DNA of 22,481 nt, taken from JBCDIQ01 sp039024295 (GTDB taxonomy: Bacteria > Bacteroidota > Bacteroidia > J057). The stretch spans positions 1 through 22,481 of the forward strand of contig JBCDIQ010000044.1 in NCBI GenBank assembly GCA_039024295.1, written 5' to 3'. This document shows, piece by piece, positions 8,576-15,808 of the stretch. Within the stretch, counting starts at the first letter, position 1. Every line of letters starts with the position of its first letter. A model generated the notes under the pieces. It searched no databases. It had not been told where the DNA came from and saw nothing but the letters and a program-made list of their open reading frames with translations. A program made the translations under genes and the position numbers.

Positions 8576-8929
8576 ATGAAATTTGTATCGTACGTATTCG
8601 TACTGTTAATACTTGCCGGCTGTGTAAAGGAAAAAGGTCAGGAAGCTTCTATTCAGCCTCTTGTTCCGATGTCGCATAATTCCAGAGGGGTGTCCGATCC
8701 TTCCACACAACCCGAAGAGGTAATTGATCAAGGAGATATTGAAGCATACCTTAAAAAACACCGTATTTCAGGCGAGCAGGCTCAGAAAATCAGGAAATCC
8801 CTCAATGAAAAAAATCGGATTTCCACGGTGAGGGCTGTTACCTACGCGACTGGAAGAAGCCTTCCTGAATCCAAAGCCATTACCGATACCCTTTTCTTCC
8901 TTGCTCACGGAGAACCCTTAAGCCGATAG
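8576..8929 (+). CDS. Small lipoprotein of unknown function
   Basis: The 117-residue product has a lipoprotein signal peptide with lipobox LAGC; Cys16 would be the lipidated residue. A Pro/Ser-rich linker follows, and then a helical C-terminal part (about 58-117) with IEAYLKKHRISGEQAQKIRKSL. I do not recognise a domain there. It is divergent from pyrC, has a TATATTTG element upstream, and is followed after only 4 bp by the DUF6508-like gene, so the two probably form a bicistronic unit. Localisation is well supported; role is unknown. Confidence 0.7.
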   Translation: MKFVSYVFVLLILAGCVKEKGQEASIQPLVPMSHNSRGVSDPSTQPEEVIDQGDIEAYLKKHRISGEQAQKIRKSLNEKNRISTVRAVTYATGRSLPESKAITDTLFFLAHGEPLSR

Positions 8930-8933
8930 AAAA

Positions 8934-9329
8934 ATGCCCACTACCTTTGAACCGCTCAACCAAGAAGCTATCCAGCATGCCCTGGAAGCTATCCCTTTTC
9001 TTCAAAATCCTCAGACAGATTTGTATGTTTACAATGGGCCAGAAAGTTTGACGCCCTACACCTATCATGAGCAAGTAGAAACACTCATTGGGAACCTTTA
9101 CGAGGCTCGGTTGATTCAAGCTTCAGACTGGCGAGAATGGTGGCCTACTGCGGAGGCGTTTTTTGGTGGAACAGAAAAACTCGAAGAAGCAGACCTTTCC
9201 ACTTTAATTCGACTGTTTACGGCTCATATTCGCAAAGAGCGGTTTGAAGAGGGCCACATGGTTAACCTGATTGAAAGCGGATATTTATTAAAGTTACTCC
9301 AGCGGTTAAAAGCAGTAGCTTTGACTTAG
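8934..9329 (+). CDS. DUF6508-like small protein
   Basis: 131 residues, no signal peptide or membrane segment, so cytoplasmic. The C-terminal pattern (ADLSTLIRLFTAHIRKERF, then EEGHMVNLIESGYLLKLLQRL, about residues 83-125) resembles my memory of the DUF6508 family, in which a LxxLLTAxxRxxRFxEG motif is followed by ESGxLxxxLxRL. The WxxWWPTAEAFFGG segment (residues 66-78) also fits. The biochemical role of the family is unknown to me. The gene starts 4 bp after the lipoprotein gene and ends before a shared terminator. Confidence 0.65.
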   Translation: MPTTFEPLNQEAIQHALEAIPFLQNPQTDLYVYNGPESLTPYTYHEQVETLIGNLYEARLIQASDWREWWPTAEAFFGGTEKLEEADLSTLIRLFTAHIRKERFEEGHMVNLIESGYLLKLLQRLKAVALT

Positions 9330-9381
9330 AATGGATGATGAAACCTCAGGTGTTTGACCTTATTGCCTGGTAAAGAAACAT

Positions 9382-9417
9382 AAAAAAATGGAGGCAGATA
9401 GCTGCTTCCATTTTTTT
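9382..9417. terminator. Bidirectional intrinsic terminator
   Basis: Between two convergent genes, AAAAAAATGGAGGCAG pairs with CTGCTTCCATTTTTTT around an ATAG loop, with a single G-T pair in 16. The A-run on one side and T-run on the other let it stop transcripts in both directions, serving the DUF6508-like gene (plus) and the Trx-SPOR gene (minus). Confidence 0.9.
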
Positions 9418-9439
9418 ATTGATTATGCCCTTTTCCACC

Positions 9440-11209
9440 TTAGTTGAGGGAGGAGAGGTTTACCACCTTAAGCTCTTGCCAGGTAGCCCCCATTCCTAGT
9501 GCTGCATTTACCGCTTCATCTTCTCCATGATAGGTTCCCATGGCCAGATGGTAAAAGTGGCGTCCATTTACTTTTACGCTATAAGCCCACAATTGTGAGT
9601 TACTTCTTTTTTGTAATTCGCGAAGCCCACCTTTGAGGTCGTTTAAGCTATTGTAGGTATCAATTAAGATGGCGAATGTATAAGGAAGCGCGCGGTCTGG
9701 GCTGTGGGAATCAAGTCCGGGAATGGAAGTGACAATTTGCTTGTTGGCCACTTGGGAAGCTGACCTCATGTCGGCACTTGTGCGGTAATTAACTGTTTGT
9801 GAACCTATCCGAGCATTGGTTTTAGGCTCCATACCGCGGGTGTTATTGGCAACTGGTGCCTGAGTGGAACCCATCGTACGATATGCAGAGTAATTGACGG
9901 CAGAATTTGTAGGAATTGCTACAATCATCCAGCGGCCTTGATCTCCCTTTTTAAGAGAAGTACCATCCGGGAGGTCTTTGATTCGATAAGCCCTTCCCTG
10001 ATTGTCATACGCGACTTCAATTTCACAAGGTAATACGCCTTCATCAATATTACCTGTAGTAGCAGTTGTGGCTGCACCATCTCGATAGGACCGATAAGCT
10101 GAATACCCTAAAGAAGGTGCTGTGCTACGGTCGTTGTTTGGCTGAGTAGTAGGAGGGTTTTGCTGGCGTTTCTGCTGATCCAGGTAGTCCTGATAGTTTG
10201 AATAACCGCTTGAATAGCCATTTACTACCGTGCCAGAATTCTGGGTCCGGCTTTTCGTGTAGGAGTCCAGATAAGTAGGGGCATTAGTTCTTGAGCCGTA
10301 AGGATTTGATCCTCTTGTGTTAGAGGTGGTAGCAGGCTGCCTGTAATCCGGATAAGAAGGATATACCTGATTGTTGTACTTTGCAGCGTTACGGTTATCT
10401 ACAAATGTGGGGCTTTCTGAGCCAGTTTGTGGAGCCCTTCCCTTTTTTAGGCCCTTTCGATAAAGAGAGGTAAATGGAAGAGAAGAAGTGTTGGTTTGGT
10501 TTCCTTTGTTCGAATTGACCAAGGGATTATTTCCCGTTGTAACAGGTTTTCCATTTACCATGGTGGTACCGTTGTTTGAGCTGGTTGCCGGAGGGGCACT
10601 CACGATGGAATTGGAATTATAATTCTGTTGCTGGTAATCGGTACGAAGGTTATAATTAGGCGTAACTGGTTTTTGGCCCGGGGTTGCATCCACGCCACGA
10701 GAAGTGGCAGGAGGCGTGGTGGTAACTGAAGGTGCAAAATTATTGGTAAGGGCGACCGAACCTACAGGCTGGTCAGTTGCTTTGTGAGCTTGGTTTAGCT
10801 TGGCTTGTAATCCAGCACCGCTGATAAACCCCGGAATTCGATCTCGGATCACTTCATCTGGTCCAATAATCAGTACAGATGGATACTGTTTAATGTTGTA
10901 TGACTCAGCAATATCAATCCCATTGCGAAGATCAAGGGCGTTTACCTTAAAGGCAAGGTAATTACGATCTACGTATTGTTGCAGGGGTTGATAATTAAAT
11001 GTTTCTTTGCTCATCCTCGTACATGATTCACAATCCTGCAAGTAGAAGTAAATCATATAAGGAGTCTGAGAGTTCTTGGCTTGTTCTTTGAGCTGGTTCA
11101 AGCTTCCTTGAAAAAACGGAAAATCTGCTTGCGTCTTCCCCCAACTAACGTGCATCGAGAAGCAAAACAGCCCTACCAGCAAGAAGATTTGATTGAACTT
11201 AAGGTTCAT
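9440..11209 (-). CDS. Exported thioredoxin-fold / low-complexity / SPOR-like fusion protein
   Basis: The 589-residue product has a signal peptide (residues 1-24). A thioredoxin-fold domain follows (about 30-140), with the redox motif C60-E-S-C63 after FYLQD, and the cis-proline P110 in KQYPSVLI. Residues about 145-500 are low complexity, rich in Asn, Thr, Ser, Tyr, Gln and Pro, with recurring YxSYxDY-like pieces and a more ordered segment near 385-430 (EVAYDNQGRAYRIKDLPDG, then KKGDQGRWMIVAIP). The last ~85 residues (505-589; PYTFAILIDTYNSLNDLKGGL and later HFYHLAMGTYHGEDEA) look like a SPOR domain, which binds denuded peptidoglycan. It would place a thiol-disulfide or chaperone-like domain at the cell wall. 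The thioredoxin part is clear; the SPOR call is by pattern. Confidence 0.75.
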   Translation of the reverse strand: MNLKFNQIFLLVGLFCFSMHVSWGKTQADFPFFQGSLNQLKEQAKNSQTPYMIYFYLQDCESCTRMSKETFNYQPLQQYVDRNYLAFKVNALDLRNGIDIAESYNIKQYPSVLIIGPDEVIRDRIPGFISGAGLQAKLNQAHKATDQPVGSVALTNNFAPSVTTTPPATSRGVDATPGQKPVTPNYNLRTDYQQQNYNSNSIVSAPPATSSNNGTTMVNGKPVTTGNNPLVNSNKGNQTNTSSLPFTSLYRKGLKKGRAPQTGSESPTFVDNRNAAKYNNQVYPSYPDYRQPATTSNTRGSNPYGSRTNAPTYLDSYTKSRTQNSGTVVNGYSSGYSNYQDYLDQQKRQQNPPTTQPNNDRSTAPSLGYSAYRSYRDGAATTATTGNIDEGVLPCEIEVAYDNQGRAYRIKDLPDGTSLKKGDQGRWMIVAIPTNSAVNYSAYRTMGSTQAPVANNTRGMEPKTNARIGSQTVNYRTSADMRSASQVANKQIVTSIPGLDSHSPDRALPYTFAILIDTYNSLNDLKGGLRELQKRSNSQLWAYSVKVNGRHFYHLAMGTYHGEDEAVNAALGMGATWQELKVVNLSSLN

Positions 11210-11378
11210 GGCGTAATCAATAAATGTTTGGTAAGTAATACGAAATAAATGCCTGAATTGATGTATCTAAAAGCGTTTTCAGGTCAATATATGCTGGAAG
11301 CTCGTCGGTTTGCAACTATTTTTATCTGTTTTTCTGACATATAGTACAAGTTACGAAAATTCATCTGAAATACATAAT

Positions 11379-12302
11379 ATGGGGAATTTTTTACTGTTGG
11401 GAATATGCCTGTTTATCGGAATAGCTCTACAGAAAATAAAAGCATTTCCGAATGATGCTTACAAGACCCTAAACGGCTTTATTATATATGTTTCCCTGCC
11501 TGCTCTGGCACTTTTGTACATCCCGTTTATTGAGTTTAACAAAGATGCTTTTATTGCCATCAGCATGCTTTGGGTATTTTTTGTGGTGATCTTTTTTTTA
11601 CTGGAAGGGATTGGAAAAGTCATGAAGTGGGACCGAAGTACCCTGATGTGTTTGCTCCTGACATGTGGACTTAGCAACACCGCCTTTGTTGGATTTCCCC
11701 TGATTGAGACGTTTTATGGAGAGGAAGGCTTGGTGGTTGGCATGATTGTACACTACCTTGGTTCATTATTGGTGCTGTCAACTGTGGGAGTTGCAGCAGC
11801 AACATTTGCAGGAGGGGAGAAAGTGAAATGGAAAAACCTGGGATTGGACCTCCTTAAGTTTCCCCCCTTCAGCTTCTTTTTATTGGCCATGATCCTGGGA
11901 CAAGTTGGGCGGCCCGACTGGTTTCCCTTGGTATATGTTGATGTCTCCAAAGAAGTGTTGGGTAAACTTGGGGCTACCATGACGCCCCTTGCCCTGATTT
12001 CAGTAGGCTTACAACTTAGGCTCCAACTTGATATGAAGTTATTTCAAACCATGAGCATTGGACTTAGCCTTAAATTGCTGATCGGACCTTTATTGATGTG
12101 GCTGGCCTATGTACAAATCATCGGCATAGACACCCCCATGATTGAGATTGCTATTTTTGACTGCGCCATGCCACCTATGGTAACAGGGGCCATCATTGCT
12201 GGCTTGTACGGGCACCGTCCCCAACTGGCGAGCCTCATGGTTGGAGTTGGTACCATAATCGGAATGGGAACAGTTTATGGGTGGTACCTGTTTTTAAGCT
12301 AA
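11379..12302 (+). CDS. AEC-family (auxin efflux carrier-like) permease
   Basis: I start it at the ATG at 11379 (307 residues, MGNFLLLGICLFIGIALQK); the frame can be extended to a TTG at 11310, but that adds an unlikely N-terminus. About ten hydrophobic segments span the protein. The first half has FIIYVSLPALALLYIP and LLTCGLSNTAFVGFPLI, and the second half ends with FDCAMPPMVTGAIIAGLYG. These are hallmark stretches of the AEC/BASS-fold transporters, which move organic anions such as malate across the inner membrane. The substrate cannot be told from sequence. The stop codon lies within an inverted repeat (12299-12319). Confidence 0.88.
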   Translation: MGNFLLLGICLFIGIALQKIKAFPNDAYKTLNGFIIYVSLPALALLYIPFIEFNKDAFIAISMLWVFFVVIFFLLEGIGKVMKWDRSTLMCLLLTCGLSNTAFVGFPLIETFYGEEGLVVGMIVHYLGSLLVLSTVGVAAATFAGGEKVKWKNLGLDLLKFPPFSFFLLAMILGQVGRPDWFPLVYVDVSKEVLGKLGATMTPLALISVGLQLRLQLDMKLFQTMSIGLSLKLLIGPLLMWLAYVQIIGIDTPMIEIAIFDCAMPPMVTGAIIAGLYGHRPQLASLMVGVGTIIGMGTVYGWYLFLS

Positions 12303-12319
12303 TAGGTAATAGCTATTAG
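12299..12319 (+). repeat. Inverted repeat over the permease stop codon
   Basis: CTAATAG and CTATTAG are 7-bp arms around GTAATAG, overlapping the stop codon. The inner part also contains the perfect 12-bp palindrome TAATAGCTATTA (12307-12318). There is no T-run, so termination is doubtful. Confidence 0.45.
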
Positions 12320-12350
12320 GTGGTAGGGATAAAGCTAGGGCTTCGTACCA

Positions 12351-12399
12351 AGCCTAAAGCCTAAAGCCTAAAGCCTAAAGCCTAAAACCTAAAACCTAA
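12351..12399 (+). repeat. Seven-copy heptamer tandem repeat before queE
   Basis: Five exact copies of AGCCTAA are followed by two of AACCTAA, with no spacers, ending 11 bp before the queE TTG start. The period of 7 excludes a coding repeat. Slippage could change the copy number between strains and so the spacing of signals ahead of queE. Confidence 0.95.
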
Positions 12400-12410
12400 C
12401 CCCCAATAAA

Positions 12411-13163
12411 TTGAAACTAGCCAACCTGAACGGCCAACCTGAAATCTTCTATACCCTGCAGGGTGAAGGTAAGTCGATGGGTATGCCCAGCGTTTTTGTT
12501 CGTTTGTCTCTCTGCAACTTATACTGTAAGTGGTGCGACACAGATTATACCTGGAATTGGGAAGGGACGCCTTTTGAGCATGTCAATGATGAAAATCCAG
12601 GCTATCAAAAGTTTCATAAAAAGGACATGATCCTGGAGATAGGAGCGGAAGAATTGGCGTCCATGATTCGGTATTACGATTGCAAAAATTTGGTGCTTAC
12701 AGGCGGGGAGCCCTTGTTGCAGCAGCGAGAGCTTTTGAAAACGGTCCAGCTCTTAAAAGCTTTTGACCGGAACTACCGAATAGAAATTGAAACAAACGGC
12801 ACCCAGGTGCCAGTACTCGCCTTTGATAGCCTCGTAGATCAGTACAATGTCTCTCCAAAGCTCTCGAACGCGGGCATAGAGGTTCGCTTTCGGGAGAGGC
12901 CCAAGGCCATGACCTTTTTTGCACGGCATCCGCGTGCTTTTTTTAAGTTTGTGGTTTCCAGCCCTTTTGATTTGGAAGAAGTAGATCAACTCATGGAGAC
13001 TTATTCAATTCCTCCACAACGAATGTACCTCATGCCGGAGGGCACCCTGGCAGATACCCTGGAAGAAAAACAGCTGTGGTTGACCGAGGCCTGCAAAGAG
13101 CGAGGCGTGAATTTTACTACCCGGTTGCACGTGTTGTTATATGGGGATAGGAGGGGGGTGTAG
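12411..13163 (+). CDS. queE: 7-carboxy-7-deazaguanine synthase, radical SAM
   Basis: Radical SAM enzyme that contracts the ring of 6-carboxytetrahydropterin to 7-carboxy-7-deazaguanine, an early step to queuosine in tRNA. The 250-residue length suits the family. C35, C39 and C42 form the CxxxCxxC cluster motif (SLCNLYCKWCDTDYTW), GEG at 18-20 lies in the substrate-binding start, and TGGEP (97-101) contacts S-adenosylmethionine. The start is TTG at 12411: the next internal ATG (12478) would delete the FYTLQGEG motif that the family needs. No Shine-Dalgarno sequence is seen; a heptamer array lies immediately upstream. Other queuosine genes are not in the window. Confidence 0.92.
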   Translation: MKLANLNGQPEIFYTLQGEGKSMGMPSVFVRLSLCNLYCKWCDTDYTWNWEGTPFEHVNDENPGYQKFHKKDMILEIGAEELASMIRYYDCKNLVLTGGEPLLQQRELLKTVQLLKAFDRNYRIEIETNGTQVPVLAFDSLVDQYNVSPKLSNAGIEVRFRERPKAMTFFARHPRAFFKFVVSSPFDLEEVDQLMETYSIPPQRMYLMPEGTLADTLEEKQLWLTEACKERGVNFTTRLHVLLYGDRRGV

Positions 13164-13172
13164 GACAGCCAG

Positions 13173-13225
13173 GTTAAACGGAAAAGCCCTGTTTCCCATT
13201 TAATATGGAATGATTAACGTTTAAC
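13173..13225. repeat. Inverted repeat between convergent genes
   Basis: GTTAAACG (13173-13180) and CGTTTAAC (13218-13225) are perfect 8-bp arms separated by 37 bp, in the space between queE and the convergent dinucleotide-binding gene. There is no T-run, so it may be a weak transcript end or chance. Confidence 0.3.
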
Positions 13226-13266
13226 GCAAAAAAGAGATCAGAATATATTTGCTGGACTTTAGGTCT

Positions 13267-13887
13267 TTACCCCAACACCAACCTCGGCTCTCGCTGGGTC
13301 GCCATTCGTTGACGGGCCATTAATACTGCCAAAGGCTCTATGAATCGGGCATGTTCCAATGGGCCTGCATCATAAGGGGTAAATCCAGCTGCCTTGACCA
13401 GCTCCGTAACAGCAGTCTTTGCAGTTTCGTCATCTCCACAGATGGGCATGGAAAGACCGGTATCGTTACCAGCAACCAGGTCTAGCATGAATTCCGCACT
13501 GAACATGTTAAAAGCTTTCACTACCTGGGCTTCTGGGTATGCTTTTGCTATTTGTTCTGAACCTGAAGTGCTGGTTCCCATAGCTAGGGTGGGCGTGTCG
13601 CCGGAAACCAAGGGATTGGAACAATCGACCAGTACTTTTCCGGTGAAGGAATTCACCTGATTAAGCACATGCGTATATTCTTTATAAGGAGCAGTGTACA
13701 GCAGAATTTCTCCAAAATGTCCTGCACCGGTATACGAACCTGTCTCTGCCCGAGTACCTAATTTGGCGACGATAGGGGCACCTGAGGTTGGGGTTTCCCC
13801 ACCAAACATGACAAAATAACCTTCGTTGATGAGGAGTTGTCCAAGTGCTTCTGCCAGGGGGCCTGTTCCAAGTATGCCGATTTTCAT
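13267..13887 (-). CDS. NAD(P)-binding F420-oxidoreductase-like protein (COG2085 type)
   Basis: 206 residues with an N-terminal Rossmann motif, MKIGILGTGPLAEALG (G6xG8xxA). It continues with VLVDCSNPL near residue 85 and VVKAFNMFSAEFM near 140, both typical of the NADPH-dependent F420 reductase-like/predicted dinucleotide-binding group. Bacteroidota generally lack F420, so the true substrate is probably another small molecule or flavin; the name is only a family label. The gene starts 23 bp after the SDR-like gene and ends the minus-strand cluster. Confidence 0.8.
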   Translation of the reverse strand: MKIGILGTGPLAEALGQLLINEGYFVMFGGETPTSGAPIVAKLGTRAETGSYTGAGHFGEILLYTAPYKEYTHVLNQVNSFTGKVLVDCSNPLVSGDTPTLAMGTSTSGSEQIAKAYPEAQVVKAFNMFSAEFMLDLVAGNDTGLSMPICGDDETAKTAVTELVKAAGFTPYDAGPLEHARFIEPLAVLMARQRMATQREPRLVLG

Positions 13888-13910
13888 GCTTTGTGGTTTT
13901 GGGTAGGTGG

Positions 13911-14570
13911 TTAAGGTGAAGTAACGGCTGTGGAGGTTTTGGGGGTTGCAATTCCCACTCTGGAGTGCAAGTAAGCATTTTGTTGGATTTCTCGCACAAT
14001 GAAATCCCCTACATTTTGTAAAGGCACTTCATTTAAAGCATCTTTTGGAAAATAGTCTTTTTCAAGTAAGTAAATATCCTCTCGGTTTCCGTCCACCATG
14101 AAAGGGGGGGCCACAATGGTCCAGTCAAGCTCACTGATTTCCAGCATGCGCAACACCCGGAGATGATCCTGTGAGATATTGATTAGGTTGGCAGGGAAAA
14201 AGGTGCTTTCCATCTTCAATCGTTCAGAACTTTCTTGCAGAATTCCAGCTCCTCCAATTGTGATAATTCGTTTGATACCTTGCGCCTTCATGCCAAGAAT
14301 GATATTCTTCATGCCTTCAGACAGCAAGGTGATTGGGCCGTGGAAATTCCGGTTGCCCAGAACGGAAATTACTGCGTCAACCCCTGTCATCGCATGCTGC
14401 AACATGGAGGAATACAGCACATCTCCCTGGAACTTGGTCAGGCCTGAGGGAGGGTCCTGTAATTGGTTCACACTTCTGGAAAATGCAACTACCTCATGTC
14501 CTGCCTCTAATGCATAATTTGTGATGAGCCTGCCAGCTCTTCCCATCGCACCGACAACCAGTAACTTCAT
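13911..14570 (-). CDS. Atypical SDR / NAD(P)H-binding epimerase-like protein
   Basis: 219 residues. The N-terminus MKLLVVGAMGRAGRLI carries the GxxGxxG nucleotide-binding motif (G7, G10, G13), followed by the NmrA/SDR-a5-like pattern ALEAGHEVVAFSR, GDVLYSSMLQHAMTGVDAVISVLG and RIITIGGAGIL. The canonical YxxxK pair is not evident, which places it with atypical, possibly non-catalytic or reductase-like SDRs. Its start codon overlaps the stop of the upstream BioD-like gene by 4 bp (ATGA), so the two are probably translationally coupled. The substrate is unknown. Confidence 0.8.
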   Translation of the reverse strand: MKLLVVGAMGRAGRLITNYALEAGHEVVAFSRSVNQLQDPPSGLTKFQGDVLYSSMLQHAMTGVDAVISVLGNRNFHGPITLLSEGMKNIILGMKAQGIKRIITIGGAGILQESSERLKMESTFFPANLINISQDHLRVLRMLEISELDWTIVAPPFMVDGNREDIYLLEKDYFPKDALNEVPLQNVGDFIVREIQQNAYLHSRVGIATPKTSTAVTSP

Positions 14571-15706
14571 ATACCTGAATGAATCTTGGAAATACTTTTC
14601 ATTAAATGGGTCAAATCTACGTGTTTCTCAAATAATTCCACAGCCTTCTTGACCTTCCAGGGAGTCCGGGTGTTGATCTTCACTTCGATTCGGCTAATTT
14701 TGATTACAGATTCATAGGTGTCAATTCGGGAGCGAATTACAGGAATCTCATTGTCTTGGATATACTTGATGGTATCTTCTGGAAGGGTTCCTTGACCTGT
14801 CAGGATAATACCTGATAAGGGGGAGTTTTCCAGGCATGCCTGGTCACATACATGTTGTATTTTTCCTAAGGCATCTTTGATCCGGTTGAAGCTGACCACC
14901 AACAACTGATTTCGAAAACTTTTGAGTTCATTCAGGTCTATTAGGGAGCCTGCGATGATGTCTTCTACCTTATTGTCAAAATGGGTTTCGTTGTACATTA
15001 CATCTCCTTTTATGGCTTTCCGGATGGTGGCCATGAGGGGGAGTGCAAGTTCTTCTTCGTAAGGAATAATCCCCAAAATGGGTAAGCCTCTTTGAGCCAG
15101 TACCTTCCCAACATAGTGCTGTACTTGCTCTATCTTTTCTGGTAAACACTTATTAATGATGATCCCCAGAATTGGGATATTTTTCTGCTGAAAAACCGAA
15201 AGGTTTAGGTCCAATAAATCAATGGTATTTCCAATCCCTGCTTCAACGATCATGATAACGCCTGAGTCCATATGCTCGGCTACTACAGAATTAGAAACAT
15301 TGGCTACGCTGCCCACACCGGGGTGCCCGGTTCCTTCGTACACCACAAATTCATGGCGATTTTCTAATACTTCACGTGCATAATCCAGACGATCTTCCAA
15401 GCTAAATGCACTTGGATTATCGATGTAGGCTTTAGTGGCACCTCTTCCAAGAATAATGGGGCTGTGGATGTCCGGCTCAATTTCAAATCCCATAAACTGT
15501 GCAAACAAAGCCGTATCCTTATCTACTTGTTTTCCATCATGGGTTACATGTTGCTGCCCAACAGGCTTAGAATACCCTACATTGAGTCCTTGTTTTCTTA
15601 AGGTGTGAATCAAGCCTAGGGTGGAGGTGGTTTTACCCACATGTTGGCTTGTGGCCGCTACATAGATAGAAGTTAAATTCTTCTTGGATACATTATAGGT
15701 AGTCAT
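14567..15706 (-). CDS. BioD-like P-loop protein with DRTGG-like domain (Pta N-terminal type)
   Basis: 379 residues. The N-terminal half is a dethiobiotin-synthetase/cobyrinate-synthase-type nucleotide-binding fold with the P-loop near residues 18-27 (TSQHVGKTTST, K25). It also has YSKPVGQQ (45-52), VVYEGTGHPGVGSV near 122-135 and GIIINKC near 190. The second half (about 225-340) resembles the DRTGG domain (VEDIIAGS, FRNQLLVVSFNR). This pairing is the regulatory N-terminal part of long phosphotransacetylases, here without the phosphotransacetylase domain, so it is a stand-alone sensor or regulator rather than an enzyme of acetate metabolism. The 4-bp overlap with the SDR-like gene suggests a shared role. 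Confidence 0.82.
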   Translation of the reverse strand: MTTYNVSKKNLTSIYVAATSQHVGKTTSTLGLIHTLRKQGLNVGYSKPVGQQHVTHDGKQVDKDTALFAQFMGFEIEPDIHSPIILGRGATKAYIDNPSAFSLEDRLDYAREVLENRHEFVVYEGTGHPGVGSVANVSNSVVAEHMDSGVIMIVEAGIGNTIDLLDLNLSVFQQKNIPILGIIINKCLPEKIEQVQHYVGKVLAQRGLPILGIIPYEEELALPLMATIRKAIKGDVMYNETHFDNKVEDIIAGSLIDLNELKSFRNQLLVVSFNRIKDALGKIQHVCDQACLENSPLSGIILTGQGTLPEDTIKYIQDNEIPVIRSRIDTYESVIKISRIEVKINTRTPWKVKKAVELFEKHVDLTHLMKSISKIHSGI

Positions 15707-15808
15707 AACAAATGCTTATAAATCGAAGCTAGTCATTTTTTTTGAGTTGTTGAAAAATTGATCTGCTTATCCCGCCTTCAAAAGGAACTAGGAGGAATTC
15801 TCGTTTGC

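Noticed and set aside
11310..11378. N-terminal extension of the AEC permease from a TTG
   Set aside because: The added 23 residues (Ser/Tyr-rich) precede a typical permease start at 11379 and have no initiation signal.
12351..12399. CRISPR array or telomere-like repeat
   Set aside because: The 7-bp unit has no spacers and only seven copies. On the minus strand it resembles TTAGGC-type telomeres, but the period and internal position in a bacterial genome exclude that.
13267..13887. True F420-dependent NADP reductase
   Set aside because: Only the general family fold is visible. No F420 synthesis genes are in the window and Bacteroidota generally lack F420, so the specific name was not used.
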